From: Chlorobiota bacterium
GTDB lineage: Bacteria; Bacteroidota; Bacteroidia; Flavobacteriales; Flavobacteriaceae
Direction: 5' to 3'
NCBI GenBank assembly: GCA_013153655.1
Contig: JAADEB010000163.1
Coordinates: 1-21,490 of the forward strand
DNA: 21,490 nucleotides
Part shown: positions 7,423 to 16,150 of the stretch, piece by piece
How positions within the stretch are numbered: the stretch's first letter is position 1
Layout: each line of letters opens with the position of its first letter
Program-made: the position numbers and the translations under genes
The notes under the pieces: model-generated
What the model was told of the DNA's origin: nothing
The model's database searches: none
What the model saw: the letters and a program-made list of their open reading frames with translations, nothing else

Positions 7423-7502
7423 ACGGTTGCACGATTTAACGGTTTAACAAATCTCTTCAACTCTTCAACTATTCAACAGAATTTCCGATTCCACGATTTA
7501 AC
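7423..7502. repeat. Period-8 array (10 units, GATTTAAC/TTCAAC type)
   Basis: Ten octamers begin every 8 bases from 7423. Examples are ACGGTTGC, ACGATTTA, ACGGTTTA, then CTTCAACT twice at 7455 and 7463, and GATTTAAC at 7495. The phase is unbroken even where individual units diverge. Confidence 0.7.
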
Positions 7503-7529
7503 AAATACGAATCCTCAACACGCCTACTG

Positions 7530-8855
7530 CTACTCCAATCGATAATATTTCAACAAGCGCATGATGCCGTGTTCGCCGGTTTCCTTTTCCAAAATGTTTA
7601 ATTTCCTGTCGGTCAGAAACCAGGTAGGCGTATATTCAATACCGTAGTCGGTTACCAGACGATTGTATATCTCGCCGGTGGCCATCACATGTTGCCAACC
7701 GGGCAGGCGCTTGATAAAGTGTTGCCAATGTTCGGGGCTGGTTTCCAAGCCCACGGCAATGACTTGCACGTTCTTGTTGTGTGCCAATTTTTTGTAAACC
7801 GCCGGCAAAGCCCGCTGACAATGCGGACAATCCGAACTGTAAAAAACAAACAAATGGTAGGGTTTGCGGCCGTCGATATGCAGTTTTCCCAATGTCATCA
7901 ATTGTGCCACGGGAAGTTTTTCCCCTTTGAGAGGAATGGTGGAGCGGCTTAATTTTTTCACCAATGCATCGTCGCGATAAGGCTCCGGAAGGCGCCGGTA
8001 ATAGGCCAATAACGTATCGGTCAGCCGGCGGTCGCGCCGGGAAAACACTTGTGCCAAGCCGGCCAACATATCCGCACGCATGGGAGGATATTGCAAGCGA
8101 TCGAACACATTGCGAATACGCCGGAGCAGGATTTCCGTTTTGTCCGTACCGTAGGCATAAGTGGGAATTTCCATGATGTAATTGTAGATACGGTCGGTCA
8201 GGATATTGGAACGGTAAAGCACCGTGTCGTTCATGTCGATGCCGTCAAAATAATGTTGTTCGGCAAAACGCGCATAAGCCTTCTTGGAATTCAGAAGCCG
8301 CGAAGGCATGGCTTTGTACCGGCCGCGAATAAAATGCCAAGCCAACATGTTGGTATCCGTTTTGGCGTAGTGTGTAAACAACGAATCGTAGGAACGCACC
8401 AGCCCGGCGTATTGTTCCTGATAGGAAGGAGAAGGATTTTTCAGGTAATCGATTTTCAGGCGTTTAATGGCCTTGTTGAGCGAATCCCATTTGCGCAAGA
8501 AGCCGAAATATACCTTGTTTTCCTTCGATTGTTCCACACGCGCCCGGTATTTGTTGGCGGGATTAAAGGCGATGCGAACATTTTCATTGTTGTAAATAAA
8601 CCGGAAACCCCTGCTATGATTCACATCGTATTGGACGGCATATTCACCGGCCGGCATATCGTTCAGGACAAAATAAACGGGTTTGTCACGGCTCACACTA
8701 TCGGCCGATTTCAGGTAATAGGCACTGCTCCCTTTCAGATATCGCAAGAGCATCCAATTGGGTTGAAAACCTTCGGGAATAAGGGTCAAGGTGTCCTGCG
8801 CCCACATGGTTCCGTAAACCAAAAGCTGGAATGCAAAAAAATATTTTTTCATCAT
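7530..8855 (-). CDS. Exported thioredoxin-fold thiol-disulfide protein with large N-terminal domain
   Basis: The protein starts near 8855 (M-M-K-K-Y-F-F), has about 441 residues and carries a cleavable-looking signal peptide ending near MWA-QD. About 310 residues without recognisable motifs follow (rich in Tyr, Arg and Asp, mostly helical). A C-terminal thioredoxin/TlpA-like domain then begins at HLFVFYSSDCPHCQRALP. The redox motif is CPHC, and the cis-Pro loop is YTPTWF. Bacteroidota have many such periplasmic or surface proteins in which a lineage-specific domain precedes a TlpA-like domain. The natural substrate is unknown. An in-frame ATG lies at 8864; the downstream M-M pair fits a signal peptide better. 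The gene follows the thioesterase by about 15 bases and shares its promoter. No terminator is seen after it. Confidence 0.8.
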   Translation of the reverse strand: MMKKYFFAFQLLVYGTMWAQDTLTLIPEGFQPNWMLLRYLKGSSAYYLKSADSVSRDKPVYFVLNDMPAGEYAVQYDVNHSRGFRFIYNNENVRIAFNPANKYRARVEQSKENKVYFGFLRKWDSLNKAIKRLKIDYLKNPSPSYQEQYAGLVRSYDSLFTHYAKTDTNMLAWHFIRGRYKAMPSRLLNSKKAYARFAEQHYFDGIDMNDTVLYRSNILTDRIYNYIMEIPTYAYGTDKTEILLRRIRNVFDRLQYPPMRADMLAGLAQVFSRRDRRLTDTLLAYYRRLPEPYRDDALVKKLSRSTIPLKGEKLPVAQLMTLGKLHIDGRKPYHLFVFYSSDCPHCQRALPAVYKKLAHNKNVQVIAVGLETSPEHWQHFIKRLPGWQHVMATGEIYNRLVTDYGIEYTPTWFLTDRKLNILEKETGEHGIMRLLKYYRLE

Positions 8856-8870
8856 TAATTCCACTATTTT

Positions 8871-9344
8871 TTATTCCGAAAACATATCCAACAAAAACCG
8901 GTCCGTTTTTTCGAAACGTTCGCGCCAGGAAGAAGGAACATCGATACTTCGCCCCCGAATAAAATCATAGGCCACCAAGACGGAATAGCCGTAAGCCACA
9001 TGCACGCCCTCTTGATTGGTCAGCAAATTGACAAAGGTAACGCTTCGCCGGCCCATTCGGCCTACGCCGGTGTATATCCGGACCCGGTCGAAAAGGAATA
9101 GCGGATGGACATAAATCATGTGATTGGTACCCAAAATAAAACCGCGTTCTTTCCAGTCGATCAAATTGCCCAAGTACTTATGATTATATTGTAGGCGCCC
9201 GCTTTCCAAATAGGAAAAATATACGGCGTTGTTTACATGATTAAATGTATCCAAATCACGATACCGAACCATGATTTCCGTCACGGAATGAAAATGTCCG
9301 GGTTGCAGTTGTTTAAGTTTTTTGTCGGTTATCACCTTGCGCAT
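8871..9344 (-). CDS. Hotdog-fold acyl-CoA thioesterase (4HBT/YbgC type)
   Basis: The protein has 157 residues from ATG 9344. It contains the 4-hydroxybenzoyl-CoA/YbgC thioesterase signature RYRDLDTFNHVNNAVYFSYL, in which the Asp before the x-x-x-H-V-N segment is the usual catalytic residue. The hotdog core follows, with DRVRIYTGVGRMGRRSVTF. These enzymes hydrolyse short or medium acyl-CoA in the cytosol. The frame is open to 9407, but a perfect -7 box at 9369-9362 lies inside that extension. A transcript from it would start near 9355, so ATG 9344 is the likely start. It is co-directional with, and just upstream of, the thioredoxin-fold gene. The two functions are not obviously linked. Confidence 0.85.
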   Translation of the reverse strand: MRKVITDKKLKQLQPGHFHSVTEIMVRYRDLDTFNHVNNAVYFSYLESGRLQYNHKYLGNLIDWKERGFILGTNHMIYVHPLFLFDRVRIYTGVGRMGRRSVTFVNLLTNQEGVHVAYGYSVLVAYDFIRGRSIDVPSSWRERFEKTDRFLLDMFSE

Positions 9345-9361
9345 TTTTAAAAAATCGTTTA

Positions 9362-9369
9362 CAAAGATA
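9362..9369 (-). promoter_or_regulatory. -7 box TATCTTTG for the thioesterase gene
   Basis: An exact TAnnTTTG match on the minus strand ends 17 bases before ATG 9344. The same octamer occurs before recR and before the thioredoxin-like lipoprotein gene. Confidence 0.6.
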
Positions 9370-9477
9370 GGATTTCGGGAAAAACCGGTAAAAGCAATGC
9401 TCATCAAAAAAAATCACGGATACCTTTGAACCACACAAAAAATACGTAGGGAGCCGAAACGGCAAACGGATTTTTTT

Positions 9478-9485
9478 TACATTTG
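9478..9485 (+). promoter_or_regulatory. -7 box TACATTTG for the rhomboid gene
   Basis: An exact TAnnTTTG match ends 19 bases before ATG 9505. A second exact match, TACCTTTG, lies at 9421-9428 and could be an alternative upstream start. Confidence 0.5.
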
Positions 9486-9504
9486 AGTATCAAAAGGCAA
9501 TCAT

Positions 9505-11106
9505 ATGGGCCGGCTGGGCAAGAAGGATATTTATATTAAACTCCGGTATATTATTCTACCCGAATTAGCTGTGTCGGCCGGTTTTATAGCGATTTACAGT
9601 CTGTTGGTTTATTATTTTTACTATAAATGGGAAATCATTCCGTTTCGCCGGGAATGGATTGAATGGTGGATTCCGCTGGTTTCCATCGTTTTTCTCACAT
9701 TTCTTTTCGTTTACAAGCCCGTAAAATATATTGTTCATCTACATAAAAAAAATAATGATTGGCCCTTTATCTTAACCTTAATTCTCGGAGCTTCCTATAT
9801 ATTTGTTTTCATCTTCCTCATGGATTTTATCAAAACCTTTGCTCATCATAATGTTCGGATTGAGAACATCACCGAGCTCCGGGAAATACACAAAAGCGAT
9901 TGCATCCGGCCTATGCGATTTCATGCCCGCAAGAGCGAAGCTTCGGTTTTTGTCCATACGTATATGGGTGGTAAATATCATAATCATTTAAATGTGGATG
10001 TTTATTATGCCGTACCGGTGACCGATAAATTAAGTGATACGGTTAACAAGGAAACGCACCGTCATTGGCTGGGTATTCCTTATTATGAAAGCGAGACAAA
10101 TTCTTGGACCGAAAAGAAAGCGGAAAATTTCATCACAAAAGTGTACAACCAAAGTATAAAGAAATTCGAAAACGAGGATTTGGATGACTTCGTTTGTCTG
10201 GAACCCGTACCGCCTTCCAATGACCGCGACGGCTTTCTGCACGCCATTTCCAAAACGGGCAATAAGTTGTCCGGTAAAGAATTGATTATCCTGAAACCCG
10301 TTCACCGGCCCGTTTCCCGCAAAGCCCGGGAGCTGCTACATCGTTCCGTTAAGAACTATGCGATTATCAATGGTATTTTTCTGTTGGTTTTACTCTTTCT
10401 GAAAGTGGATTACAACGGATGGAAAACATACCTGCAAGGTCCCAAAAAGCTTAAACCAAAGCGGCGACACAAGAAAATGACTTGGAAAGAGCGAATGGAA
10501 ACCCTGTGGATGATGTTGAAGGACCTATGGCTGTGCTGGCTGACGGGCGGACTTATATTCTTGTATTTTATCTTTTTGCTTGTGCAAGGAGTGGACATCA
10601 TACATCCTTATTCCGATCAATTGGCACGATGGGGCGGATTGTCACGCGAATTGTTTTTCAGGGGCGAATATTGGCGCTTGCTTACATCCATGTACATACA
10701 CGGCGGCTTTATGCATTTATTCTATAACTTTACGGCTCTACTATGGCTCTGCTTATTATTACATGAAAAATTCGGCAGCAAACGCTTGGCATTCATTTAC
10801 TTCCTTTCGGGACTTACGGCCGGCCTGGCGGTCATTCTCCTGTCCGAAAACGATCACCGGGTTTTTATCGGAGCTAGCGGCGCGATTTTCGGATGGTTGG
10901 GTGCCATGGCGGCCATACTCGTACGCTACCGGGAAAGGCTGTATCCGGAAAAAGACATGTATAAAATGGTCGTTATCGGATTGGGCGGGGCGAGCCTGCT
11001 TATGGGTTTACAGGCCGGCATTAGCAACACGGCCCATATAGCGGGCCTTATCGCCGGATTTGTGAGCGGGTGGTTTTTGGCCCGCAGGGAATATTTGCAT
11101 ATGTAA
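9505..11106 (+). CDS. Rhomboid intramembrane serine protease with long N-terminal extension
   Basis: The protein has 533 residues. The C-terminal third (about 340-530) is a rhomboid core of about six helices. Seen are WRLLTSMYIHGG, HLFYN (H404, N408, matching the oxyanion pair HxxxN), the nucleophile motif GASGAIFG with S458, and the partner His in NTAHIAG (H511). All catalytic positions are intact, so it should be an active membrane protease. The N-terminal 330 residues are extra. They comprise three hydrophobic helices (about 14-40, 53-72, 87-111), a hydrophilic region of about 170 residues (112-283), another helix (284-300) and a Lys/Arg cluster near 314-324. The extension looks unlike a normal rhomboid cytosolic domain and may bind substrates or regulators. 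It is a single gene with its own promoter. Confidence 0.9.
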   Translation: MGRLGKKDIYIKLRYIILPELAVSAGFIAIYSLLVYYFYYKWEIIPFRREWIEWWIPLVSIVFLTFLFVYKPVKYIVHLHKKNNDWPFILTLILGASYIFVFIFLMDFIKTFAHHNVRIENITELREIHKSDCIRPMRFHARKSEASVFVHTYMGGKYHNHLNVDVYYAVPVTDKLSDTVNKETHRHWLGIPYYESETNSWTEKKAENFITKVYNQSIKKFENEDLDDFVCLEPVPPSNDRDGFLHAISKTGNKLSGKELIILKPVHRPVSRKARELLHRSVKNYAIINGIFLLVLLFLKVDYNGWKTYLQGPKKLKPKRRHKKMTWKERMETLWMMLKDLWLCWLTGGLIFLYFIFLLVQGVDIIHPYSDQLARWGGLSRELFFRGEYWRLLTSMYIHGGFMHLFYNFTALLWLCLLLHEKFGSKRLAFIYFLSGLTAGLAVILLSENDHRVFIGASGAIFGWLGAMAAILVRYRERLYPEKDMYKMVVIGLGGASLLMGLQAGISNTAHIAGLIAGFVSGWFLARREYLHM

Positions 11107-11277
11107 ATCAAATCATCAAAAATTAAATACCTTTTGACAAGAAGGTAACTTTCCTAATCTCATATATTTCTTCTATTTTTTCGGCATAATAATCTCGATT
11201 CCTATTCGGTTCGTTTCAAAAGATATTATCCTCCAAAACAATCCCGATATCTGACTGCTCACGAGATAGAATTTCCC

Positions 11278-11285
11278 TAAATTTG
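11278..11285 (+). promoter_or_regulatory. -7 box TAAATTTG for the ABC ATPase-rmuC pair
   Basis: An exact TAnnTTTG match whose last three bases are the TTG that would otherwise be the most upstream start codon of the ATPase frame. It therefore argues for the next TTG, at 11301, as the real start, 15 bases downstream. Confidence 0.5.
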
Positions 11286-11300
11286 CGGAAAAGGAACATA

Positions 11301-12029
11301 TTGGAAGTTTTAAGGGTCATTCATTTGAATTTTGCCTATTCCGGGGATAAGAGATGGGAAGATTTGAACTTCGGTTTGGAGGAGGGAAAAATCTATGCCT
11401 TATTGGGGAGGAATGGTAGTGGAAAATCCACGGTGTTGCGATTGCTTACGGGAATTTTGCGTCCGCAGGGCGGTGAAATTTTATGGATGGGCAAACGATT
11501 GGACCGGATGACGCCGGGGGAATTATCGCGCTATGTGGCCACGGTTTGGACCGGCATGCCGGCCGGAGAAATGAAAGTGTCCGAAATTTTGAAAACGGCC
11601 GGAAATTTTTCATCCGCCTTATGGTCTCGCGTATCGGAAGAACTGGCATTGGAACCTTTGATGCAACGTTCGGTGGCAAGTCTGAGCGACGGTGAGCGCC
11701 AGCGGGTGATGTTGGGACGGGCCCGCTTGACGGATGCACCGGTTTTGTTGTTGGACGAACCTTTGGCGCACTTGGATTTACCCAATAAAGCAGGTGTATT
11801 GGCATGGTTGCAATCTGCTGCGTCCGAAGGCAAAACGGTGTTGTTTTCCACCCACGAACCGGCATTGGTACGGGATGTGGCCGATGCATTTTTCCTGTTG
11901 GATAAGGGAAAATTAAGCATGGCTACCGGCCGGGAATTGCTCGAAAGTTTGCAACGCTTATTCCGGCATAAATTTCTTACCTTTGATAAGGAATGCGGTT
12001 ATTTTAAAATAAAACGGGATGAATACTGA
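11301..12029 (+). CDS. ABC transporter ATPase, FecE/iron-complex-importer-like
   Basis: The protein has 242 residues from TTG 11301. It contains Walker A GRNGSGKST (about 36-44), the ABC signature LSDGERQ (128-134), Walker B VLLLDEP, the D-loop HLDLPNK and the H-loop His in STHEP. The order and spacing fit ATPases of iron-siderophore, heme or B12 importers (FecE/BtuD). No permease or binding-protein gene is nearby, so it would need partners encoded elsewhere or serve another role. There is no ATG at the N-terminus. TTG 11301, preceded by GGAAAAGGAACATA, is chosen because the earlier TTG sits in the -7 box. Its TGA overlaps the rmuC start by 11 bases, so the pair is translationally coupled. 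Confidence 0.85.
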   Translation: MEVLRVIHLNFAYSGDKRWEDLNFGLEEGKIYALLGRNGSGKSTVLRLLTGILRPQGGEILWMGKRLDRMTPGELSRYVATVWTGMPAGEMKVSEILKTAGNFSSALWSRVSEELALEPLMQRSVASLSDGERQRVMLGRARLTDAPVLLLDEPLAHLDLPNKAGVLAWLQSAASEGKTVLFSTHEPALVRDVADAFFLLDKGKLSMATGRELLESLQRLFRHKFLTFDKECGYFKIKRDEY

Positions 12030-13431
12030 AATTATTTATTTGGCGGCGGGTCTGGTTTCCGGATTGATTTTGGGCTTGGCCTTGGGTTTTTTGTTGGTTA
12101 AGTCTAAATACACGGCCGAAATAAGTCGCTTGGCTCTCGAAAGGGACAAACTGAATGACTTGTGGACCAGGAGCGAAGAAGAAAAACAAAATTGGCAACA
12201 ACGCGTTGAGCAACAGGCCGAAAGCTTGCGGCAAGCGGAGAAGGAACACTTGCAACAATTGGCCGCCAAAGACACGGAAATCGAACGTTTGAAACAGGAG
12301 AAAATCCATTTACACCGACAATGGGAAGCCGATCGCCATCGTTGGCAAGAGGATATGGAAAAAATCCAAAAGGATTTGTCGGAACGGGAGCGCTATCTGT
12401 CCGAAAAATTGGAAAACCTGGCCAATAAAATCCTCGAAGACACTTCCAAAAAATTTACCGAACACAACCGTCAGAAACTGGACGAAATCATCCGTCCCTT
12501 TAAGCAGGATTTGGAAAATTTCAAGCAAAAGGTGGAACGGGTGGACAAGGAACATTTGCAACGTACCGCTTCCTTGATGCAACAAATCAAGTCGCTGGAA
12601 GAGCTCAACCGCCAAATGTCGCGCGAAGCGCAAAACTTGTCGCGTGCTTTGAAAGGGGACACGAAAACGCAAGGAACCTGGGGCGAAATTATCCTGGAAC
12701 GCGTACTGGAAAAATCCGGTCTGGACAAAGGCCGTGAATACATCACTCAAGCCAGTTTCAGCGCCACGGATCACGAATACCGCCAACGCCTGCGTCCGGA
12801 TGTTATCGTGTTTTTGCCGGACGATAAGGTGGCCATAATCGATGCCAAGGTGTCGCTCAAAGCCTTTGAGCAATACGTCAATGCCGATGATGAGGCCGAA
12901 AAGGAACAATTCCTGAAACTTCACGTACAATCCTTGCGGGCCCACATCAACGAATTGGCCAAAAAGGAATACCACCGCCTGGATGTGTTGAAAGGCAAAA
13001 CCCCCGATTTTACCTTGATGTTCATTCCCGTGGAACCCGCCTTTAATGCGGCCTTGCGTGCCGAACCGGGTCTCTACGACGAAGCTTTTCGCAAAAACGT
13101 CATACTGACGACCCCCACCACCTTACTGGCCGTCTTGAAAATGATCGACAGCATGTGGAAAAACGAATATCAGCAACGCAATGTACAGGAAATCGTGCGT
13201 CAGGCTTCGGCTTTATACGATAAATTTAAAGGCTTTTCCGACGATTTGATCGTGTTGGGCAACAAATTGGAAGATGCACGCAAGTATTACACCTCATCCA
13301 TGAACAAACTCAGTACGGGCAAGGACAATTTGGTGCGAAAAGTGGAGCGACTTCGTTCCCTGGGACTTACACCCAAAAAACAAATCGACGACCGCCTCCT
13401 GGGGCGTGCTTTGGACGAAGGGGAGGAATGA
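12019..13431 (+). CDS. rmuC: RmuC-family DNA recombination protein
   Basis: The 470-residue protein has one N-terminal membrane helix (about 5-27), a long charged coiled coil (about 30-205) and the RmuC nuclease-like domain (about 210-430). Hallmarks are TQGTWGEIILERVLEKSGL (217-235), RLRPDVIVFLPDD with D261, and IIDAKVSL with the D275-A-K277 arrangement of PD-(D/E)xK enzymes. In E. coli, RmuC limits recombination between inverted repeats. The presence of many inverted repeats in this window is suggestive but proves nothing. It starts inside the end of the ATPase gene. Its length is normal. A 22-codon frame after the stop is not called. Confidence 0.92.
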   Translation: MNTEIIYLAAGLVSGLILGLALGFLLVKSKYTAEISRLALERDKLNDLWTRSEEEKQNWQQRVEQQAESLRQAEKEHLQQLAAKDTEIERLKQEKIHLHRQWEADRHRWQEDMEKIQKDLSERERYLSEKLENLANKILEDTSKKFTEHNRQKLDEIIRPFKQDLENFKQKVERVDKEHLQRTASLMQQIKSLEELNRQMSREAQNLSRALKGDTKTQGTWGEIILERVLEKSGLDKGREYITQASFSATDHEYRQRLRPDVIVFLPDDKVAIIDAKVSLKAFEQYVNADDEAEKEQFLKLHVQSLRAHINELAKKEYHRLDVLKGKTPDFTLMFIPVEPAFNAALRAEPGLYDEAFRKNVILTTPTTLLAVLKMIDSMWKNEYQQRNVQEIVRQASALYDKFKGFSDDLIVLGNKLEDARKYYTSSMNKLSTGKDNLVRKVERLRSLGLTPKKQIDDRLLGRALDEGEE

Positions 13432-13705
13432 TGAATAAACAAACCCTAAAAATTCGTCGAACATATTACTATCAAAATAAAGTGCTATTGAATTTCTAAG
13501 ATTTAAAGTTTTTTACACTTCTTATTATAGTATTTTATTGTAGGAATTATTTTTTGCCATATTACTAATTAATTCATGCCCTCGCCCATCCCCTACGAAT
13601 GTTCATGAAATATAAAAAAGGGGTATGAAGGCCGTTAGATGCTGAAACAACCGGTAATTTCAGAACGCTTTAAAATATGTTTACACTTTTAGTTTATTTC
13701 TTATT
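13432..13705. other. 274-base AT-rich convergent gap between rmuC and lon
   Basis: No gene is called here. It holds an inverted repeat, CTGAAA at 13642-13647 and TTTCAG at 13658-13663 around ACCGGT, but neither side has a T run, so it is not a standard terminator. Confidence 0.5.
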
Positions 13706-16150
13706 TTACTGTTTGTGTCCCTGCTTGGCTTTACCGGATTCCTGAAAAACCAATTTAGGCAATTCGCGAATATGTTTTACGTAATGAAAAGTGAGGCCTT
13801 CGATATATTCCGGTTTGATTTCCTCCACGTTTTTTCGATTATCCGCAGGCAGGACAATTTCGTCGTATTGCGCCCTTTTGGCCGCCAGGATTTTTTCCTT
13901 GATACCACCCACGGGCAGGATCTTGCCCCTTAATGTAATTTCACCCGTCATGGCCAGGCGGGGTTTCACCTTGCGGCCGGTAAGCGACGAAAGGATGGAA
14001 GTAAACAAGGTTACGCCCGCCGAAGGGCCGTCCTTGGGTGTAGCTCCTTCGGGAACATGGATATGCACCTTGTGTTCGTCGAATATCTTGGGATTAATAT
14101 TGAATTTGGCGGCATTGGCTTTCAGGTATTCCCAAGCCAAAGTGGCGGACTCTTTCATTACCTGGCCCAAATTGCCCGTGATGCTGATTCCTTTTCCTTT
14201 TGAAAGCACGGATTCCACGAACAAAATATCGCCACCCACTCGCGTCCAGGCCAAACCGGTTACCACGCCCGGAATCATGCGTTTTTCATACAATTCCGAT
14301 TTATATTTTTCGGGACCCAGGATTTCCCTTAAATCTTTTAGCGTCAAAGTGGGCTTATAAGGCTCTTCCACGGCAATTTGCTTGGCACGGTGACGGATGA
14401 GCTTGGCCAGCATTTTTTCCAAACCGCGCACCCCGGATTCACGGGTATAATGAACAATGACTTTTTCGACATGTTTTTTACCCAGTTTGAAATCCTTGTC
14501 GGTTATGCCGTGTTCTTCCAATAATTTTGGGATAAGATGGCGTTTGGCAATTTCGGTTTTCTCCTCGATGGTGTAACCGCTGATGGGAATCACTTCCAGC
14601 CTGTCGCGCAATGCCCAAGGAATGTCGTAAAAATAATTGGCCGTTCCGATAAACATCACGCGCGAAAGGTCATAAGGCAATTCCAGAAAATTATCGTAAA
14701 ATTCTTTGTTTTGTTCCGGGTCCAACACTTCCAATAATGCGCTGGAAGGATCGCCTTTGTAATGTGAACCAATTTTGTCCAATTCGTCCAGTACGAAAAC
14801 GGGATTGGAGGTGCCGGCTTTCTTGATCATTTGAATTATGCGCCCGGGCATGGCACCGATATAGGTTTTCCGGTGACCGCGGATTTCCGCTTCGTCTTTC
14901 AGCCCGCCCAGCGACATCCGGATATACTTTCGGCCGATGGCTTCGGCAATGGATTTACCCAAGGAGGTTTTACCCACTCCGGGAGGACCGTAGAGAAGCA
15001 GGATGGGCGATTTCATGTCTTTTTTGAGTTTCAATACGGCCAAATATTCGATAATCCGTTTTTTGACGTCATCCAGGCCGTAATGGTCGCGGTCGAGGAT
15101 TTCCTGTGCACGTTTGAGATCGAAATTGTCCTCGGTGTATTCGTTCCAAGGAAGGTCGAGCAGGAGTTCCAAATAATTGCGTTGGATGGCATATTCGGCC
15201 ATTTGGGGATTGAGCCGTTGAAGGCGTTTGAGCTCTTTCTCAAAATGTTTGGCCACATATTCGGGCCAATTTTTTTCACGTGCTTTTTGTCGCAATTCCT
15301 CGATTTCCTGAGCCGAAGCTTCACCCAATTCCTCCTGAATGGTCCGGATTTGTTGATGGAGAAAATATTCACGGGATTGCTTATCAAGGGCTGACTTGGT
15401 CTTATCTTCGATTTCGCGTCGCAATTGTATTTTTTCCAATTCGATTCTGAGAAGGCGCAATACCTCCAACGCACGCTCCTTGATGTTGTAGGCGGCCAAT
15501 AATTTTTGCTTGGTCTCGATGGGTACATCCAGGTTCGAAGCCACAAAATTTACCAGAAAATGCGGGTCACGCATGTTTTTAACGGCCTGTGCGGCTTCGT
15601 TGGGCACAGCCGGATTGAGCCTGATGGCTTCAACGGACAATTTGCGAATCAGGTTAACGGTTTCCGAAAATTCCTTGTCACCCGACGGCACGTATTCTTC
15701 CCGGGGCACCACCGTGGCCTTCACATAGGGTTCAAAAGCCGTAAAAGCCTCCACTTCCATGGGTTGAATCCCCTGAATAATTACCGTTTGCATGCCTTCG
15801 GGACCGGGAATGATGCGCAAAATCTTGGCCAGAGTACCCGTGAGGAAAAGATCTTCGGCTCCGGGTTCTTCCACTTCGGGTGTTTTTTGCGACACCACCC
15901 CGATGAGCAAGTCGTTTTCATAAGCTTCCTTCACCAAGCGTAACGACTTGGGACGACCCACTGTAATGGGGTTGCTTATGAGTGGAAACAAGTTATTGTT
16001 TCGTAGTGTCAGAATGGGAATATCTCCGGTTTTTTCCTTCATTTTCAAATCGTTTATTTCTTCTTCGCCCAAAGAAACGATTTGCTCTTCACCCAACATC
16101 ATATAGGAAATTTCATCCCGGTTTTTCATGCCTTCCATATTTTTTTTCAT
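13706..16150 (-). CDS. lon: ATP-dependent Lon protease
   Basis: Lon is a cytosolic AAA+ protease that degrades misfolded and regulatory proteins. From ATG 16150 it has 814 residues. They comprise an N-terminal LON substrate domain (about 40-245), a coiled region, and an AAA+ domain with Walker A GPPGVGKT (388-395), Walker B VFVLDE and a sensor GTANY. The peptidase domain has PKDGPSAG (catalytic S710) and GGIKEKIL (K753), 43 residues apart as in the E. coli Ser-Lys dyad. The frame is open to a TTG at 16165, but the ATG five codons later is preferred. It lies 74 bases downstream of recR on the same strand. No clean TAnnTTTG is seen in the gap; a variant with one extra T is present. It ends convergently with rmuC. 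Confidence 0.97.
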   Translation of the reverse strand: MKKNMEGMKNRDEISYMMLGEEQIVSLGEEEINDLKMKEKTGDIPILTLRNNNLFPLISNPITVGRPKSLRLVKEAYENDLLIGVVSQKTPEVEEPGAEDLFLTGTLAKILRIIPGPEGMQTVIIQGIQPMEVEAFTAFEPYVKATVVPREEYVPSGDKEFSETVNLIRKLSVEAIRLNPAVPNEAAQAVKNMRDPHFLVNFVASNLDVPIETKQKLLAAYNIKERALEVLRLLRIELEKIQLRREIEDKTKSALDKQSREYFLHQQIRTIQEELGEASAQEIEELRQKAREKNWPEYVAKHFEKELKRLQRLNPQMAEYAIQRNYLELLLDLPWNEYTEDNFDLKRAQEILDRDHYGLDDVKKRIIEYLAVLKLKKDMKSPILLLYGPPGVGKTSLGKSIAEAIGRKYIRMSLGGLKDEAEIRGHRKTYIGAMPGRIIQMIKKAGTSNPVFVLDELDKIGSHYKGDPSSALLEVLDPEQNKEFYDNFLELPYDLSRVMFIGTANYFYDIPWALRDRLEVIPISGYTIEEKTEIAKRHLIPKLLEEHGITDKDFKLGKKHVEKVIVHYTRESGVRGLEKMLAKLIRHRAKQIAVEEPYKPTLTLKDLREILGPEKYKSELYEKRMIPGVVTGLAWTRVGGDILFVESVLSKGKGISITGNLGQVMKESATLAWEYLKANAAKFNINPKIFDEHKVHIHVPEGATPKDGPSAGVTLFTSILSSLTGRKVKPRLAMTGEITLRGKILPVGGIKEKILAAKRAQYDEIVLPADNRKNVEEIKPEYIEGLTFHYVKHIRELPKLVFQESGKAKQGHKQ

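Larger units (their letters stand above)
6892..7529. other. 638-base gene-free region rich in short-period repeats
   Basis: No credible coding sequence is seen. From the tgt side it holds the tgt promoter, about 160 bases of unremarkable sequence, two GAGACG palindromes (7080-7157), and then, from 7193 to 7502, successive arrays with 9-, 7-, 7-, 7- and 8-base periods. Several open frames cross the area, but they are produced by the repeats and match nothing recognisable. Confidence 0.75.

Noticed and set aside
7227..7502. Possible CRISPR array
   Set aside because: Units are 7-9 bases with no spacers and no cas genes nearby; the structure is short-period tandem repetition.
8049..8858. Long open frame antisense to the thioredoxin-fold gene
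   Set aside because: It is opposite a gene with clear signal peptide and CPHC motif, and has no motifs of its own.
13431..13499. A 22-codon frame starting at the rmuC stop, with GGGAGG just upstream
   Set aside because: Too short, Lys/Tyr/Asn-rich as expected of AT-rich sequence, and without recognisable features; a leader or small peptide cannot be excluded.
13642..13663. Inverted repeat between rmuC and lon as a bidirectional terminator
   Set aside because: The stem is 6 pairs and no T run follows on either strand.
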